A DNA stretch of 64,000 nt from CAZEQJ01 sp964514385 (GTDB taxonomy: Bacteria > Bacteroidota > Bacteroidia > Cytophagales > Cyclobacteriaceae): positions 62,001 to 126,000 of the forward strand of contig CAZEQJ010000006.1 in assembly GCA_964514385.1 (NCBI GenBank), in the 5' to 3' direction. Numbering within the stretch: position 1 is the stretch's first letter; the number at the start of each line of letters is the position of its first letter. Both the position numbers and the translations under genes were made by a program. Positions 1-8,788 of this stretch are shown in pieces. The notes beneath the pieces are model-generated. The model was not told where the DNA came from and searched no databases. It saw nothing but the letters and a program-made list of their open reading frames with translations.

Positions 1-13
1 GCGCTATCTTCTT

Positions 14-21
14 TACTTTTG
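14..21 (+). promoter_or_regulatory. Candidate -7 promoter element of the hydroxyproline operon
   Basis: TACTTTTG matches the Bacteroidota -7 consensus TAnnTTTG and lies 24 bp before the first ATG of the operon, giving a leader of about 20 nt. The matching -33 element would fall just outside the left edge of the window, so only half of the promoter can be seen. Confidence 0.4.
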
Positions 22-45
22 ATTTGTGTATAAACCCTTATTATC

Positions 46-975
46 ATGAACGTAACCTGGCAAGGCGTATATCCCGCCATAACAACAAAATTCACAGAAG
101 ATGATAACCTTGATCTTCCTCTTTTTGAAAAAAACCTGAGATATCAGCTGGAATCAGGAATTAAAGGTATAATCATTGGCGGTACTCTAGGTGAAGCTAC
201 TGCATTAACAGATGATGAAAAAAAGCAGCTTGTTCAGTCGGCCGTCAACACGATCGGAGGTGAAGTGCCTGTACTGCTGAATATAGCCGAACAGACTACC
301 AAAGAAGCCATTCGTCAGGCACAGCTTGCAGAAGAATACGGTGCCAGCGGGTTGATGCTGCTGCCTCCAATGCGATATAAAGCCACAGATCACGAAACTG
401 TAGTGTATTTCAAAGACGTAGCCAGCTCAACGAGCCTGCCTATCATGATTTACAATAATCCGGTCGACTATAAAATACTTGTCACGCTGGATATGTTTGA
501 GGAACTGGCTGCAGTTGATAACATAAAGGCGGTGAAAGATTCTACCCGCGATCTTACCAATATTACACGGATGCGCAATCGCTTTGGTGACAGATACCGG
601 ATTATGGGTGGTGTTGATACCCTTGCACTCGAGTCGATCTTAATGGGAGCAGACGGGCTTGTGGCAGGGTTGGTTTGTGCATTCCCTGCAGAAACGGTTG
701 CCATATTCAATCTGGCCAAAGCCGGGCGAATTGAGGAGGCCAGGGAGATCTATCGCTGGTTTATGCCATTGTCAGAATTGGATATTGATCCACAGCTTGT
801 CCAGAATATCAAGCTAGCCGAAGTATACACCGGTATTGGCTCTGAGAATGTAAGAAAACCGCGACTTCCTTTATCAGGCAAGCGCCGACAGGAAGTAATT
901 GAAATTATTGAATCCAGTCTGAAATCAAGACCTGAACTACCCGAATACAAAAATCTTGAATTAGCAAATATTTAA
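46..975 (+). CDS. DapA-family deaminase (Delta1-pyrroline-4-hydroxy-2-carboxylate deaminase)
   Basis: A 309-residue cytoplasmic class I aldolase-fold protein of the dihydrodipicolinate synthase/N-acetylneuraminate lyase family. The substrate-binding loop GGTLGE is at 45-50, the catalytic Tyr lies in IYNNP (Y136) and the Schiff-base Lys in KAVKDS (K164). The family also contains DHDPS, sialate lyase and KDG aldolases. The neighbours decide the function: next to an alpha-ketoglutarate semialdehyde dehydrogenase, a hydroxyproline epimerase and a D-amino-acid dehydrogenase, it is most likely the enzyme that converts Delta1-pyrroline-4-hydroxy-2-carboxylate to 2-oxoglutarate semialdehyde and ammonia. 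It is the first gene of a seven-gene operon; the next gene starts 11 bp downstream. Confidence 0.85.
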   Translation: MNVTWQGVYPAITTKFTEDDNLDLPLFEKNLRYQLESGIKGIIIGGTLGEATALTDDEKKQLVQSAVNTIGGEVPVLLNIAEQTTKEAIRQAQLAEEYGASGLMLLPPMRYKATDHETVVYFKDVASSTSLPIMIYNNPVDYKILVTLDMFEELAAVDNIKAVKDSTRDLTNITRMRNRFGDRYRIMGGVDTLALESILMGADGLVAGLVCAFPAETVAIFNLAKAGRIEEAREIYRWFMPLSELDIDPQLVQNIKLAEVYTGIGSENVRKPRLPLSGKRRQEVIEIIESSLKSRPELPEYKNLELANI

Positions 976-986
976 AAGCGAATCTT

Positions 987-2567
987 ATGCACGGCAAAAA
1001 CAGAATCGGACTTCAACTAGTAGAAACCAGCGGCCAGACTATCCAGGCCTACAGCACCCTGCTCAATGAACCACTTTCAGGTGATTTTCAGACCGCGGGT
1101 AAGGAGGAGGTGGATAAGGCCCTCGATAAAGCCAGTCAGGCTTACAAAACCTACAGTAAGATGCCGGCTGCTAAACGTGCCGACTTTTTAGACGCTATTG
1201 CCGATGAAATTCTGGCGCTTGGTGATGAATTAATCAAAAGAGCATCCGCAGAGTCTGCGCTGCCGGAGGCACGGATCACCGGCGAAAGGGGCCGGACAAT
1301 GAATCAATTGAAGCTTTTCGCCTCACTGCTGCGTGAAGGGTCATGGGTAGAAGCCAGTATTGATACTGCTATACCGGATCGTGAACCTTTACCCAAAGCG
1401 GATATTCGTAAAATGCGCATGCCTGTAGGACCTGTAGTAGTATTTACAGCAAGCAATTTCCCGCTTGCTTTCTCTACAGCCGGAGGAGATACTGCATCTG
1501 CGCTGGCAGCTGGCAATCCGGTGATTGTTAAGGCACACGAATCTCATTTGGGTACAAATGAGCTCGTATCCAATGCGATAGCAACTGCTGCTGAAAAAAC
1601 CGGGATGCCTGATGGCGTCTTCTCCAGCCTGGCAGGATCAGGATACGAAATAGGTCAGCAGCTTGTAGTCCACCCTGCCACTAAGTCCGTTGCCTTTACA
1701 GGCTCGTTCAATGGTGGAATGGCATTGTACAAACTTGCACAGGAGAGGGATGAGCCCATTCCGGTTTTCGCAGAAATGGGCAGTGTGAATCCGGTGTTTA
1801 TATTGCCAGGAAAATTAAGCGAGGACGCGGCAGGTATGGCCAAAACCTATGCCGGATCTATTACACTTGGTGTAGGACAGTTCTGTACAAACCCCGGTTT
1901 GCTTATATGTGTGAAATCTGAAGCCATGGATATATTTGTTAACCATCTGGCTGAAGAAATCAGAAGCATTGCCCCCGGCACTATGCTGAATAAAGGCATT
2001 GCCGGTAACTACCAGAAGAAATTAAATGAAATGCTGCAACAATCTGGTGTAACACCATTGAATGAGCCCCTGAATAGCGATGAAAAAACAGGCGCTGCAG
2101 TTGTTGCAAAAGTTCCTGCACAAGCCTTTATCCAAAACCCAAACCTTGCAGAAGAGGTATTTGGTCCATTTTCCTTGCTTGTACAATGTGAGGATGAGCA
2201 GGAATTGAAGCAGGTAACCAACGCGCTTCAGGGCCAGCTCACCACTACATTTATCGCCAATGATGACGATGTAAATACGTATGAAGATGTCATTCACATG
2301 GCCGCAGAAAAATGCGGAAGGGTAATTTTCAATGGTGTACCTACCGGAGTGGAAGTATGCCATAGCATGCAGCATGGCGGTCCTTTCCCTGCATCTACCG
2401 ACGGGCGGTTTACTTCTGTAGGCACAGATGCTATCAAGCGGTTTTCAAGACCTGTTGCTTTCCAGGATGCCCCGGAAAAGATATTGCCGGATGAATTAAA
2501 AAATGCAAATCCACTTAGCATCTGGCGAAAAGTTGACGGAGTTACCACCAACAGCCCTATTTCATAA
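987..2567 (+). CDS. 2,5-dioxovalerate (alpha-ketoglutarate semialdehyde) dehydrogenase
   Basis: A 526-residue NAD(P)-dependent aldehyde dehydrogenase without signal peptide. The cofactor-binding segment FTGSFNGG is near 237-244, the general base Glu lies in FAEMGS (E263) and the catalytic Cys in GQFCTNPG (C300). The length and the EMGS/GQFCTNPG signatures fit the alpha-ketoglutarate semialdehyde dehydrogenase group (KGSADH type III) rather than ordinary betaine or succinate semialdehyde dehydrogenases, which are about 480 residues. It would oxidise the semialdehyde made by the upstream DapA-like deaminase to 2-oxoglutarate, the last step of hydroxyproline catabolism before the TCA cycle. The next gene begins 4 bp after its stop codon, so the two are probably translationally coupled. 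Confidence 0.88.
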   Translation: MHGKNRIGLQLVETSGQTIQAYSTLLNEPLSGDFQTAGKEEVDKALDKASQAYKTYSKMPAAKRADFLDAIADEILALGDELIKRASAESALPEARITGERGRTMNQLKLFASLLREGSWVEASIDTAIPDREPLPKADIRKMRMPVGPVVVFTASNFPLAFSTAGGDTASALAAGNPVIVKAHESHLGTNELVSNAIATAAEKTGMPDGVFSSLAGSGYEIGQQLVVHPATKSVAFTGSFNGGMALYKLAQERDEPIPVFAEMGSVNPVFILPGKLSEDAAGMAKTYAGSITLGVGQFCTNPGLLICVKSEAMDIFVNHLAEEIRSIAPGTMLNKGIAGNYQKKLNEMLQQSGVTPLNEPLNSDEKTGAAVVAKVPAQAFIQNPNLAEEVFGPFSLLVQCEDEQELKQVTNALQGQLTTTFIANDDDVNTYEDVIHMAAEKCGRVIFNGVPTGVEVCHSMQHGGPFPASTDGRFTSVGTDAIKRFSRPVAFQDAPEKILPDELKNANPLSIWRKVDGVTTNSPIS

Positions 2568-2571
2568 ATGT

Positions 2572-3525
2572 ATGATCCAGGTCGATCGAGAGCAACTAGA
2601 AGCTGTACTGGACTATCCCTCCCTGATACCTCATATCAGGGAGGCTTTTACTCGTTCCTATAATTTTCCTCACAAAAAACTACACCACTACCCCAATCCT
2701 GCTGAGGGAGTGGACTCCACCTTGCTTTTGATGCCTGCATGGGATGATGGTCAAAACCTGGGGGTAAAAATCATAACCGTTTCACCGAATAACTCTAAGT
2801 ATAACCTGCCCAGCATACAAGGCACCTATACACTTTATGATCTGAAAACAGGCACCCCCAAGGCAATGATGGAAGCCAGAACATTAACGGGAAAACGTAC
2901 AGCAGCAACATCAGCCATGGCTTCGCAAATGCTTTCGCGTGAAGACGCCAAAGTATTGCTGATGATAGGCACAGGTGCCCTGAGCACAGAACTTATCCGC
3001 GCCCATGCTACGATAAGGCCAATAGAAAAGGTTTTTATATGGGGTAGAAATTTTCATAAGGCACAGCAGGTAGCCGCCCGGCTTGCTAAAGAGCGTTTTA
3101 CTGTAGCTCCAATACAGGATATCGATGATATTATTCATGAAGCAGATATCATTTCATGCGCAACGTTAAGTGCGAAACCGCTGCTTTTTGGCCGACACCT
3201 CCGCCCGGGACAGCATTATGATCTGGTAGGAGCTTATAAACCTGATATGCGCGAGGCAGATGACAGCTTTATTCGTAACGTACAACTCTATGTCGACACC
3301 TATGAAGGATCCATAGGCGAAACCGGTGATTTGGCTGTACCATTAAAAGAAGGCACTATCACCATTGATCATTTGAAGTCCGATCTCTTTGAATTATGTA
3401 AAAACCAGAAGGAAGGACGTAAAAATAAAGACGAAGTAACATGCTTTAAATCAGTAGGTCATGCACTGGAAGATCTGGCTGCAGCATCACTGGTTTTCAA
3501 TTCCATAAACAACAGTCAATCGTAG
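2572..3525 (+). CDS. Ornithine cyclodeaminase/mu-crystallin family ketimine reductase
   Basis: A 317-residue protein counted from the ATG at 2572. The frame stays open upstream to 2503, but that start would overlap the dehydrogenase gene by 65 bp and adds no conserved sequence. The Rossmann NAD(P)-binding motif GTGALS is at 133-138, followed by a hydrophobic strand and IWGRN; the N-terminal half carries the family's KHHYP-like and GKRTAATSA segments (108-116). Family members include ornithine and alanine cyclo/dehydrogenases and Delta1-pyrroline-2-carboxylate reductases. Inside a hydroxyproline operon the best guess is a Delta1-pyrroline-2-carboxylate reductase yielding L-proline. Its usual partner is trans-3-hydroxyproline dehydratase, but the epimerase next door has two catalytic Cys residues, so the exact substrate is uncertain. 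Confidence 0.78.
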   Translation: MIQVDREQLEAVLDYPSLIPHIREAFTRSYNFPHKKLHHYPNPAEGVDSTLLLMPAWDDGQNLGVKIITVSPNNSKYNLPSIQGTYTLYDLKTGTPKAMMEARTLTGKRTAATSAMASQMLSREDAKVLLMIGTGALSTELIRAHATIRPIEKVFIWGRNFHKAQQVAARLAKERFTVAPIQDIDDIIHEADIISCATLSAKPLLFGRHLRPGQHYDLVGAYKPDMREADDSFIRNVQLYVDTYEGSIGETGDLAVPLKEGTITIDHLKSDLFELCKNQKEGRKNKDEVTCFKSVGHALEDLAAASLVFNSINNSQS

Positions 3526-3536
3526 TAATAATCGGT

Positions 3537-4544
3537 ATGGCAATAAGCACTTTTGAATGTATAGATGCCCACACCTGTGGCAACCCGGTAAGATTGGTCA
3601 GGAAAGGAGGGCCACCACTTGTGGGTAATAGTATGAGTGAGCGGAGACAACATTTCCTGCATGAGTTTGACTGGATACGTAAGGGGCTGATGTTTGAGCC
3701 ACGGGGCCATGACATGATGTCGGGAAGCATACTTTATGACCCTGTCGACCCGCAAAATGATGTCGGGGTTCTTTTTATTGAAACCAGCGGATGCCTGCCC
3801 ATGTGCGGACATGGAACTATCGGTACCGTCACTATCGCAATAGAACAGGACTTGATCAAACCCAAAATGCCCGGTCATCTGAGGCTGGAAACACCAGCCG
3901 GACTGGTACTTATTGATTATAAGCTGACAGGAAAGAAGGTAGAGTGGGTAAAGCTTACCAATGTAAAATCCTACCTGGCAGCTGATTCACTGGAAGTGGA
4001 ATGCCCTGACATGGGAATACTGAAATTTGATGTATCCTACGGGGGTAACTACTATGCCATCGTGGACCCTCAGGAAAACTTTGGCGGTATCGAACAACAT
4101 GCAGCGGATGACCTGATCCGCTGGAGCCGGGTGATTCGAAAAAGAATCAACGAAAAATATCCTAACCGTTTTGTACACCCTGATAACGAAACCATTAATG
4201 GGGTGTCGCACATCATGTGGACTGGCACTACCATCAATCCGGACTCCACCGCGCGGAATGCAGTATTCTATGGTGATAAAGCCATTGACAGGTCGCCCTG
4301 CGGCACAGGTACATCGGCAAGGATGGCACAATGGCATGCAAAAGGAAAACTAAAAAAAGATGAGAATTTTATTCATGAAAGTATAATAGGATCTCAGTTT
4401 ATCGGAAAAATAGAAGAAGAGACGATGCTTGGCGAAAAACCGGCAATTATTCCAAGTATACAGGGATGGGCCAGGGTAACAGGATTCAATACCATCATTA
4501 TAGATGATGAAGATCCCTATGCACATGGCTTTCAAGTGATATAA
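3537..4544 (+). CDS. 4-hydroxyproline 2-epimerase (proline racemase family)
   Basis: A 335-residue proline racemase-fold enzyme. Both catalytic cysteines are present: C90 in LPMCGHGTIG and C255 in RSPCGTGTSAR. In trans-3-hydroxyproline dehydratases of the same family the second Cys is replaced by Thr, so this reads as an epimerase interconverting trans-4-hydroxy-L-proline and cis-4-hydroxy-D-proline; proline racemase activity cannot be excluded. The start is the ATG 11 bp after the previous stop. The product is the substrate of the FAD dehydrogenase encoded 1 bp downstream, so the gene order follows the pathway. No signal peptide is present, so epimerisation takes place in the cytoplasm. Confidence 0.9.
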   Translation: MAISTFECIDAHTCGNPVRLVRKGGPPLVGNSMSERRQHFLHEFDWIRKGLMFEPRGHDMMSGSILYDPVDPQNDVGVLFIETSGCLPMCGHGTIGTVTIAIEQDLIKPKMPGHLRLETPAGLVLIDYKLTGKKVEWVKLTNVKSYLAADSLEVECPDMGILKFDVSYGGNYYAIVDPQENFGGIEQHAADDLIRWSRVIRKRINEKYPNRFVHPDNETINGVSHIMWTGTTINPDSTARNAVFYGDKAIDRSPCGTGTSARMAQWHAKGKLKKDENFIHESIIGSQFIGKIEEETMLGEKPAIIPSIQGWARVTGFNTIIIDDEDPYAHGFQVI

Positions 4545-4545
4545 G

Positions 4546-5799
4546 ATGGGAAAGAAAAAAGTTGTTATTGTTGGCGGTGGCATAGTAGGACTATGTTCAG
4601 CCTATTACCTCAACAAGAAAGGGTTGGAGGTTGAAGTATTGGATGCAGGTAATGGAAGGCAAAACTGCTCAGTGGGTAATGCAGGTTATTTTTGCCCCAG
4701 CCATGTTGTGCCACTTGCAGCCCCGGGGGTAATTTCTCAGGGCTTGAAATGGATGCTGGACAAAAAAAGCCCGTTTTACATTCGCCCGCGGCTAAATAAG
4801 GACCTGATATCGTGGGGAATGAAGTTCACTAAAGCTGCTACTAAAGAGAACGTGAGCCGCGCAGCGCCCGTTTTGCACGGACTTACTACCCGTAGCCAAA
4901 AGCTTATAGAAGAGATCATTCAGGAAGAAAACCTGGAAGTAGGATATGCGAAACAGGGACTATTGATGATCTGTCAGTCAGAAAAAGAATTGCAGCATGA
5001 GATCGAAGCCGGCGAAACCGCCCGGGCCCTGGGACAGCGGGTAGAGGTGCTGAGCGCTGAAGAGGCAAAAAAGCTAAACCCGGGCATGGATATCACTATG
5101 AAAGGCGCAGTCTATTTTCCGGATGACTCTATGGTTACGCCGCATGCCTTCATCGACAGTTTCTATGATGTCTTGAAGAAAAAGGGGGTCCAGTTTCACT
5201 TCAACACAAAAGTCACGCGTTTTCACCAAAAGAAAGGTATCTTAGAAAAGGTGTCAACAAATCTGGGCCAATTTACTGCTGATGAATTTATTCTGGCTGC
5301 TGGGAGCAGGACAAGCTTATTGGGGAAACAGCTGGGCCTTAACCTTCCCATGCAGGGCGGTAAAGGGTATAGCTTTATCATTAAAAAGGATAACCTTTCA
5401 CCCAGAGTGCCGGCTATCTTCTGTGATGGAAAAGTGTCGATGTCGCCAATGCTGGATGGGGTACGCTTTTCTGGCACGATGGAAATTGACCGCCATAATG
5501 ACCGCATCAATCCAAAGAGGATCGAAGGCATCATCGACACCATCATCAGGTTTATACCTGAACTGAAAAAGGAAGACTTCAAAGACCTTGATCCTTGGCA
5601 TGGCTTCAGGCCCTGCTCCCCTGATGGCTTCCCTTATATCGGTAAACCTTCAAAATTCAGTAACCTCACCATTGCTACTGGTCATGCGATGCTTGGCGTT
5701 ACACTGGGGCCGGTTTCGGGACATCTGGTAGCTGATATTATTACCGGTGAAAAACCTTTTATAGATTTAGGTCTTCTTAACGTGGACCGATACAATTGA
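4546..5799 (+). CDS. FAD-dependent D-amino-acid (D-hydroxyproline) dehydrogenase, DadA family
   Basis: A 417-residue DAO-fold flavoprotein. The N-terminal dinucleotide-binding motif VVIVGGGIVGLCSA spans 6-19 and the C-terminal FAD/substrate segment ATGHAMLGVTLGP lies near 378-390. The family oxidises D-amino acids and passes electrons to the membrane quinone pool or a soluble acceptor; no oxygen-dependent signature can be judged by eye. Placed directly after the hydroxyproline epimerase (1-nt gap), it should convert cis-4-hydroxy-D-proline to Delta1-pyrroline-4-hydroxy-2-carboxylate, the substrate of the first gene of this operon. It is a single-subunit DadA type rather than the multi-subunit hydrogen-cyanide-synthase-like D-hydroxyproline dehydrogenase found in some proteobacteria. 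Confidence 0.85.
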   Translation: MGKKKVVIVGGGIVGLCSAYYLNKKGLEVEVLDAGNGRQNCSVGNAGYFCPSHVVPLAAPGVISQGLKWMLDKKSPFYIRPRLNKDLISWGMKFTKAATKENVSRAAPVLHGLTTRSQKLIEEIIQEENLEVGYAKQGLLMICQSEKELQHEIEAGETARALGQRVEVLSAEEAKKLNPGMDITMKGAVYFPDDSMVTPHAFIDSFYDVLKKKGVQFHFNTKVTRFHQKKGILEKVSTNLGQFTADEFILAAGSRTSLLGKQLGLNLPMQGGKGYSFIIKKDNLSPRVPAIFCDGKVSMSPMLDGVRFSGTMEIDRHNDRINPKRIEGIIDTIIRFIPELKKEDFKDLDPWHGFRPCSPDGFPYIGKPSKFSNLTIATGHAMLGVTLGPVSGHLVADIITGEKPFIDLGLLNVDRYN

Positions 5800-5800
5800 T

Positions 5801-7189
5801 ATGTTTACAAAAAAAACCTATACCGAAAGACGAAAAAAACTGTTATCAACAGTAAATGAAGGTGTTATCCTGTTGCTGGGTAACGAAGAAAGCAGCAAAA
5901 ATTTTGCCGATAACTGGTACCCTTTTCGGCAGGATAGCACATTTATGTACTACGCCGGCATTACTGACCGCCCGGGCTTACATGCGCTACTGGATGCAGA
6001 CTCCGGAGAAGAATATGTCTTTGGCACCGACTATACCCTGGATGATATTGTATGGATGGGAAATCAGCCTTCCATAGCCGAACTTGCCGAAAAAGCGGGT
6101 ATAAATAATACAGGTGATATCAGCCAGCTGAAAAGTCAGCTTCAAAAAGCCATAAACTCAGGTAGAACAGTTCATATACTACCCCCATACAGAGGCGAAC
6201 ATTATCTCCACCTGCATTATTTTACCGGCTGGCCTCTCGATGAAATAGACCGCCATGTATCAAGAACGCTGATACATGCGGTAGCCGGTCAGCGCAATCA
6301 TAAATCACAAGAAGAGATCGAGGAAATTGAAAAAGCAGTGACCATCACAGGCGAAATGCATCTGGCAGCAATGCGCTATGCTCAATCCGGGATGATGGAA
6401 TATGAAGTCATGAGCCGGGTACATGAGACCGCCCTGCAGCTAGGTGGTCAGCTTGCTTTTCCGATAATTTGTACCAAAGACGGCCAGACCCTACATAATC
6501 ATCATTATGGAAATAAGATTGGGGAAAATGACCTGATACTTGTGGATGCCGGGGCTGAAACAGCGCTTGGCTACGCTGGCGATATGACCCGAACTTTTCC
6601 CGCAGGCAGGAAATTCACCTCACCGCAGGCCGATATGTATCAGATTGTACTGGATGCACATCTGGCAGCTGTTGAGACCCTAAAGCCTGGGGTTTCGTTC
6701 CGTGATATTCACCTATTGTCTTCCAGAGTACTTTTTGAAGGACTGAAAAGCCTTGGCATTACCCGTGGTGATACCGAAGCAGCCGTTGAAGCAGGTGCTC
6801 ATACCATGTTTTTCCAATGTGGCCTTGGCCACCTCATGGGCCTCGACGTCCATGATATGGAAAACCTGGGCGAACAAAATGTCGGTTATACCCCTGAACT
6901 CACAAAAAGTACAGATTTTGGACTAAAATCACTCCGGCTGGGCCGTCCACTTGAGGAAGGTTATGTTGTGACAGTGGAGCCGGGAATCTACATCATACCA
7001 CAACTCATTGATATGTGGAAGGCAGAAGGCCGTTATCAGGAATTTATTCAGTATGATAAGCTGGAACAGTATAAAAATTTCGGAGGCATCCGTATAGAAG
7101 AAGATTTTGTAATCACCAGCAGCGGCTACAGGTTGCTTGGAAAAGAAATACCAAAAACCATAGAAGCTGTTGAAAATGAGCGAACCTAA
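5801..7189 (+). CDS. pepP: Xaa-Pro aminopeptidase (M24B, aminopeptidase P type)
   Basis: A 462-residue protein with an N-terminal AMP_N domain (about 1-150) and a pita-bread M24 metallopeptidase domain. All five metal ligands are visible: D249 and D261 in LVDAG...YAGDMTR, H344 in GLGHLMGLDVH, E393 in TVEPGIY and E433 in GIRIEEDF. Enzymes of this type remove the N-terminal residue from peptides with Pro in second position, and many accept hydroxyproline there. No signal peptide is seen, so it acts in the cytoplasm on imported peptides. It starts 1 bp after the dehydrogenase gene, so it belongs to the operon and probably frees proline and hydroxyproline for the upstream enzymes. Prolidase-like use on dipeptides is an alternative. 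Confidence 0.9.
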   Translation: MFTKKTYTERRKKLLSTVNEGVILLLGNEESSKNFADNWYPFRQDSTFMYYAGITDRPGLHALLDADSGEEYVFGTDYTLDDIVWMGNQPSIAELAEKAGINNTGDISQLKSQLQKAINSGRTVHILPPYRGEHYLHLHYFTGWPLDEIDRHVSRTLIHAVAGQRNHKSQEEIEEIEKAVTITGEMHLAAMRYAQSGMMEYEVMSRVHETALQLGGQLAFPIICTKDGQTLHNHHYGNKIGENDLILVDAGAETALGYAGDMTRTFPAGRKFTSPQADMYQIVLDAHLAAVETLKPGVSFRDIHLLSSRVLFEGLKSLGITRGDTEAAVEAGAHTMFFQCGLGHLMGLDVHDMENLGEQNVGYTPELTKSTDFGLKSLRLGRPLEEGYVVTVEPGIYIIPQLIDMWKAEGRYQEFIQYDKLEQYKNFGGIRIEEDFVITSSGYRLLGKEIPKTIEAVENERT

Positions 7190-7200
7190 ATAATGTAACT

Positions 7201-8580
7201 ATGAAGAATTTATTAATACTAGCTGGAATAGCATTACTTATTTTTTCTGCCTGCAGCAATAAGAGCACAGAGAAAAAGTTACATCTGCCAGATACAGTAT
7301 ATCGGATTGGAGCCACGGCGCATTTTGATAGCGATACCAATGCATACAGCTTTTCACGATTCAGGGATGGAGAAAATGTTGTAGCCTTCTGGCATAAGGT
7401 ATACGGCGAAGATCCTTCTCAGCTCCCTGATACCTCAAGGCTCAAATTCGACCTTAACTTTGCCATGGAGGAAATGGAGCGCTATTTTAACTATTATGTA
7501 GATACATTGAAGTTTGTGGAAAAAGGCAACTCGCATACCGACAGTCTGAAAATGATACTTTGGGTAATTCCCAGTCCCGATCAAGGCAGTGGTACCGCCT
7601 TTGGAGGGGGTGATGAAGGTGTAGGTATGATGTGGACACCTGCCACGCGTATGTCGGTTCAGCCATTTGGAGTGCTGGCCCATGAGCTGGGTCATTCCTT
7701 CCAGAACCTGGCCAGGCAGGATGGCGGCAAAGGTGTTGGTGGTGGATTTGGCGAGATGGCCTCACAGTTTATGCTCTGGCATGTATACCCGGAGTGGATG
7801 ACTTTCGAGAATTATCACCTCGAAGCATTTATGGATAATACACATCTGGCCTTTATGCACGAACAAAACATCTACCGATCTCCATATGTGCTGGAATACT
7901 GGGCTACGCTTCATGGCATTGATGTGATCGGGAGAATGTACAGAGATTCTTCCATCAACAATCGTGATCCTGTTATTATTTACAAGGAGATGTTTGACGT
8001 GGATCAGGAACAGTTTATTGCTGAGATGTTCGACGCCTCCAGACGGTTCATTACCTGGGACCTCCCTCATGCGCAGGAGGTAGCAAGACAATACCGTAAC
8101 CAGCATTATACCCTGCTGCAGGAAACAGAAGAGGGATGGTATCAAATCTCTCCGGAAAAGGCACCTCAGAATTACGGTTACAATGGCATTAAGCTCGAAC
8201 TTCCGGAAGAAGGAAATACAATAAACCTTTCATTTGAAGGAATAGCAGGCGCAGAAGGATACAATGCCGTACATCTGGATAGTGCCAGCTGGCGATATGG
8301 CTTTGTAGCTTACCTGGATGATGAAACCCGTGTCTACAGTGATATGTACTCAGAAGATCAGGCGGAGGTAAGCTTTGATGTACCGGATAACACCGAAAAC
8401 CTCTGGCTTGTAGTGATGGGTGCGCCGGATGGTCACTGGACACACCGCAGACAGCGCAGATGGAGAGGTAATGACAATGAGGAAGGCCCACCACCGGTGG
8501 TAAATGAAGCCTGGCCTTATAAGTTTAAACTTGAAGGTACTGTGGTCGCTCCGGAGATGCTGACCAATGACGAAATTTAA
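7201..8580 (+). CDS. Secreted zincin-like lipoprotein (HExxH), putative metallopeptidase
   Basis: A 459-residue lipoprotein: hydrophobic leader ending in the lipobox FSAC, lipidated Cys at 18. The central domain contains VLAHELGHSFQ, a zinc-binding HExxH (H161, E162, H165), then FGEMASQF with a possible third ligand E185. This resembles uncharacterised secreted zincin families such as those annotated DUF6055; I cannot place it in a named peptidase family. The C-terminal 150 residues look like a beta-sandwich. It is the last gene of the hydroxyproline operon, 11 bp after the aminopeptidase gene, so a role in cutting Pro/Hyp-rich proteins or glycoproteins at the cell surface is reasonable but inferred. 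The catalytic motif is intact. Confidence 0.65.
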   Translation: MKNLLILAGIALLIFSACSNKSTEKKLHLPDTVYRIGATAHFDSDTNAYSFSRFRDGENVVAFWHKVYGEDPSQLPDTSRLKFDLNFAMEEMERYFNYYVDTLKFVEKGNSHTDSLKMILWVIPSPDQGSGTAFGGGDEGVGMMWTPATRMSVQPFGVLAHELGHSFQNLARQDGGKGVGGGFGEMASQFMLWHVYPEWMTFENYHLEAFMDNTHLAFMHEQNIYRSPYVLEYWATLHGIDVIGRMYRDSSINNRDPVIIYKEMFDVDQEQFIAEMFDASRRFITWDLPHAQEVARQYRNQHYTLLQETEEGWYQISPEKAPQNYGYNGIKLELPEEGNTINLSFEGIAGAEGYNAVHLDSASWRYGFVAYLDDETRVYSDMYSEDQAEVSFDVPDNTENLWLVVMGAPDGHWTHRRQRRWRGNDNEEGPPPVVNEAWPYKFKLEGTVVAPEMLTNDEI

Positions 8581-8598
8581 AAAATAGTTTAAAAAAAA

Positions 8599-8616
8599 GG
8601 GAGGACATGGCCTCCC
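8599..8616 (+). terminator. Weak hairpin after the hydroxyproline operon
   Basis: GGGAGG (8599-8604), a 6-nt loop, then CCTCCC (8611-8616), 19 bp after the stop codon of the zincin gene. An A tract precedes it, but only a short, interrupted T run (AAACTTTTCT) follows, so termination may be partial. Confidence 0.4.
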
Positions 8617-8788
8617 CCGGAAACTTTTCTAAATACCTCAATTATTCATGAAAGGTTTCCTGATCTGTTAAACAGATGTGAATACATTGTACGAAAATGT
8701 TTACTATAGGTTTATCGCTGATTTGTATCAGCTTTATCTCTAAAAAGTACAGTTTCGTAGATTTTTTTCATGATTTCTGTCAATAGGT

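Noticed and set aside
46..975. Annotation as dihydrodipicolinate synthase (lysine pathway) or sialate lyase
   Set aside because: The family fold fits, but the operon has no lysine or sialic acid genes and contains every other hydroxyproline step.
2022..2375. 117-residue reading frame on the - strand within the aldehyde dehydrogenase gene
   Set aside because: It lies wholly inside a conserved gene, has no domain, and is a shadow frame, as are the many other short overlapping frames.
2503..2571. Upstream extension of the ketimine reductase to 2503
   Set aside because: It would overlap the aldehyde dehydrogenase gene by 65 bp and adds non-conserved residues; the ATG at 2572 gives the normal family length.
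3537..4544. Reading this proline-racemase relative as trans-3-hydroxyproline dehydratase because of the adjacent ketimine reductase
   Set aside because: The second catalytic position is Cys (C255 in SPCGTGTSAR); the dehydratases have Thr there.
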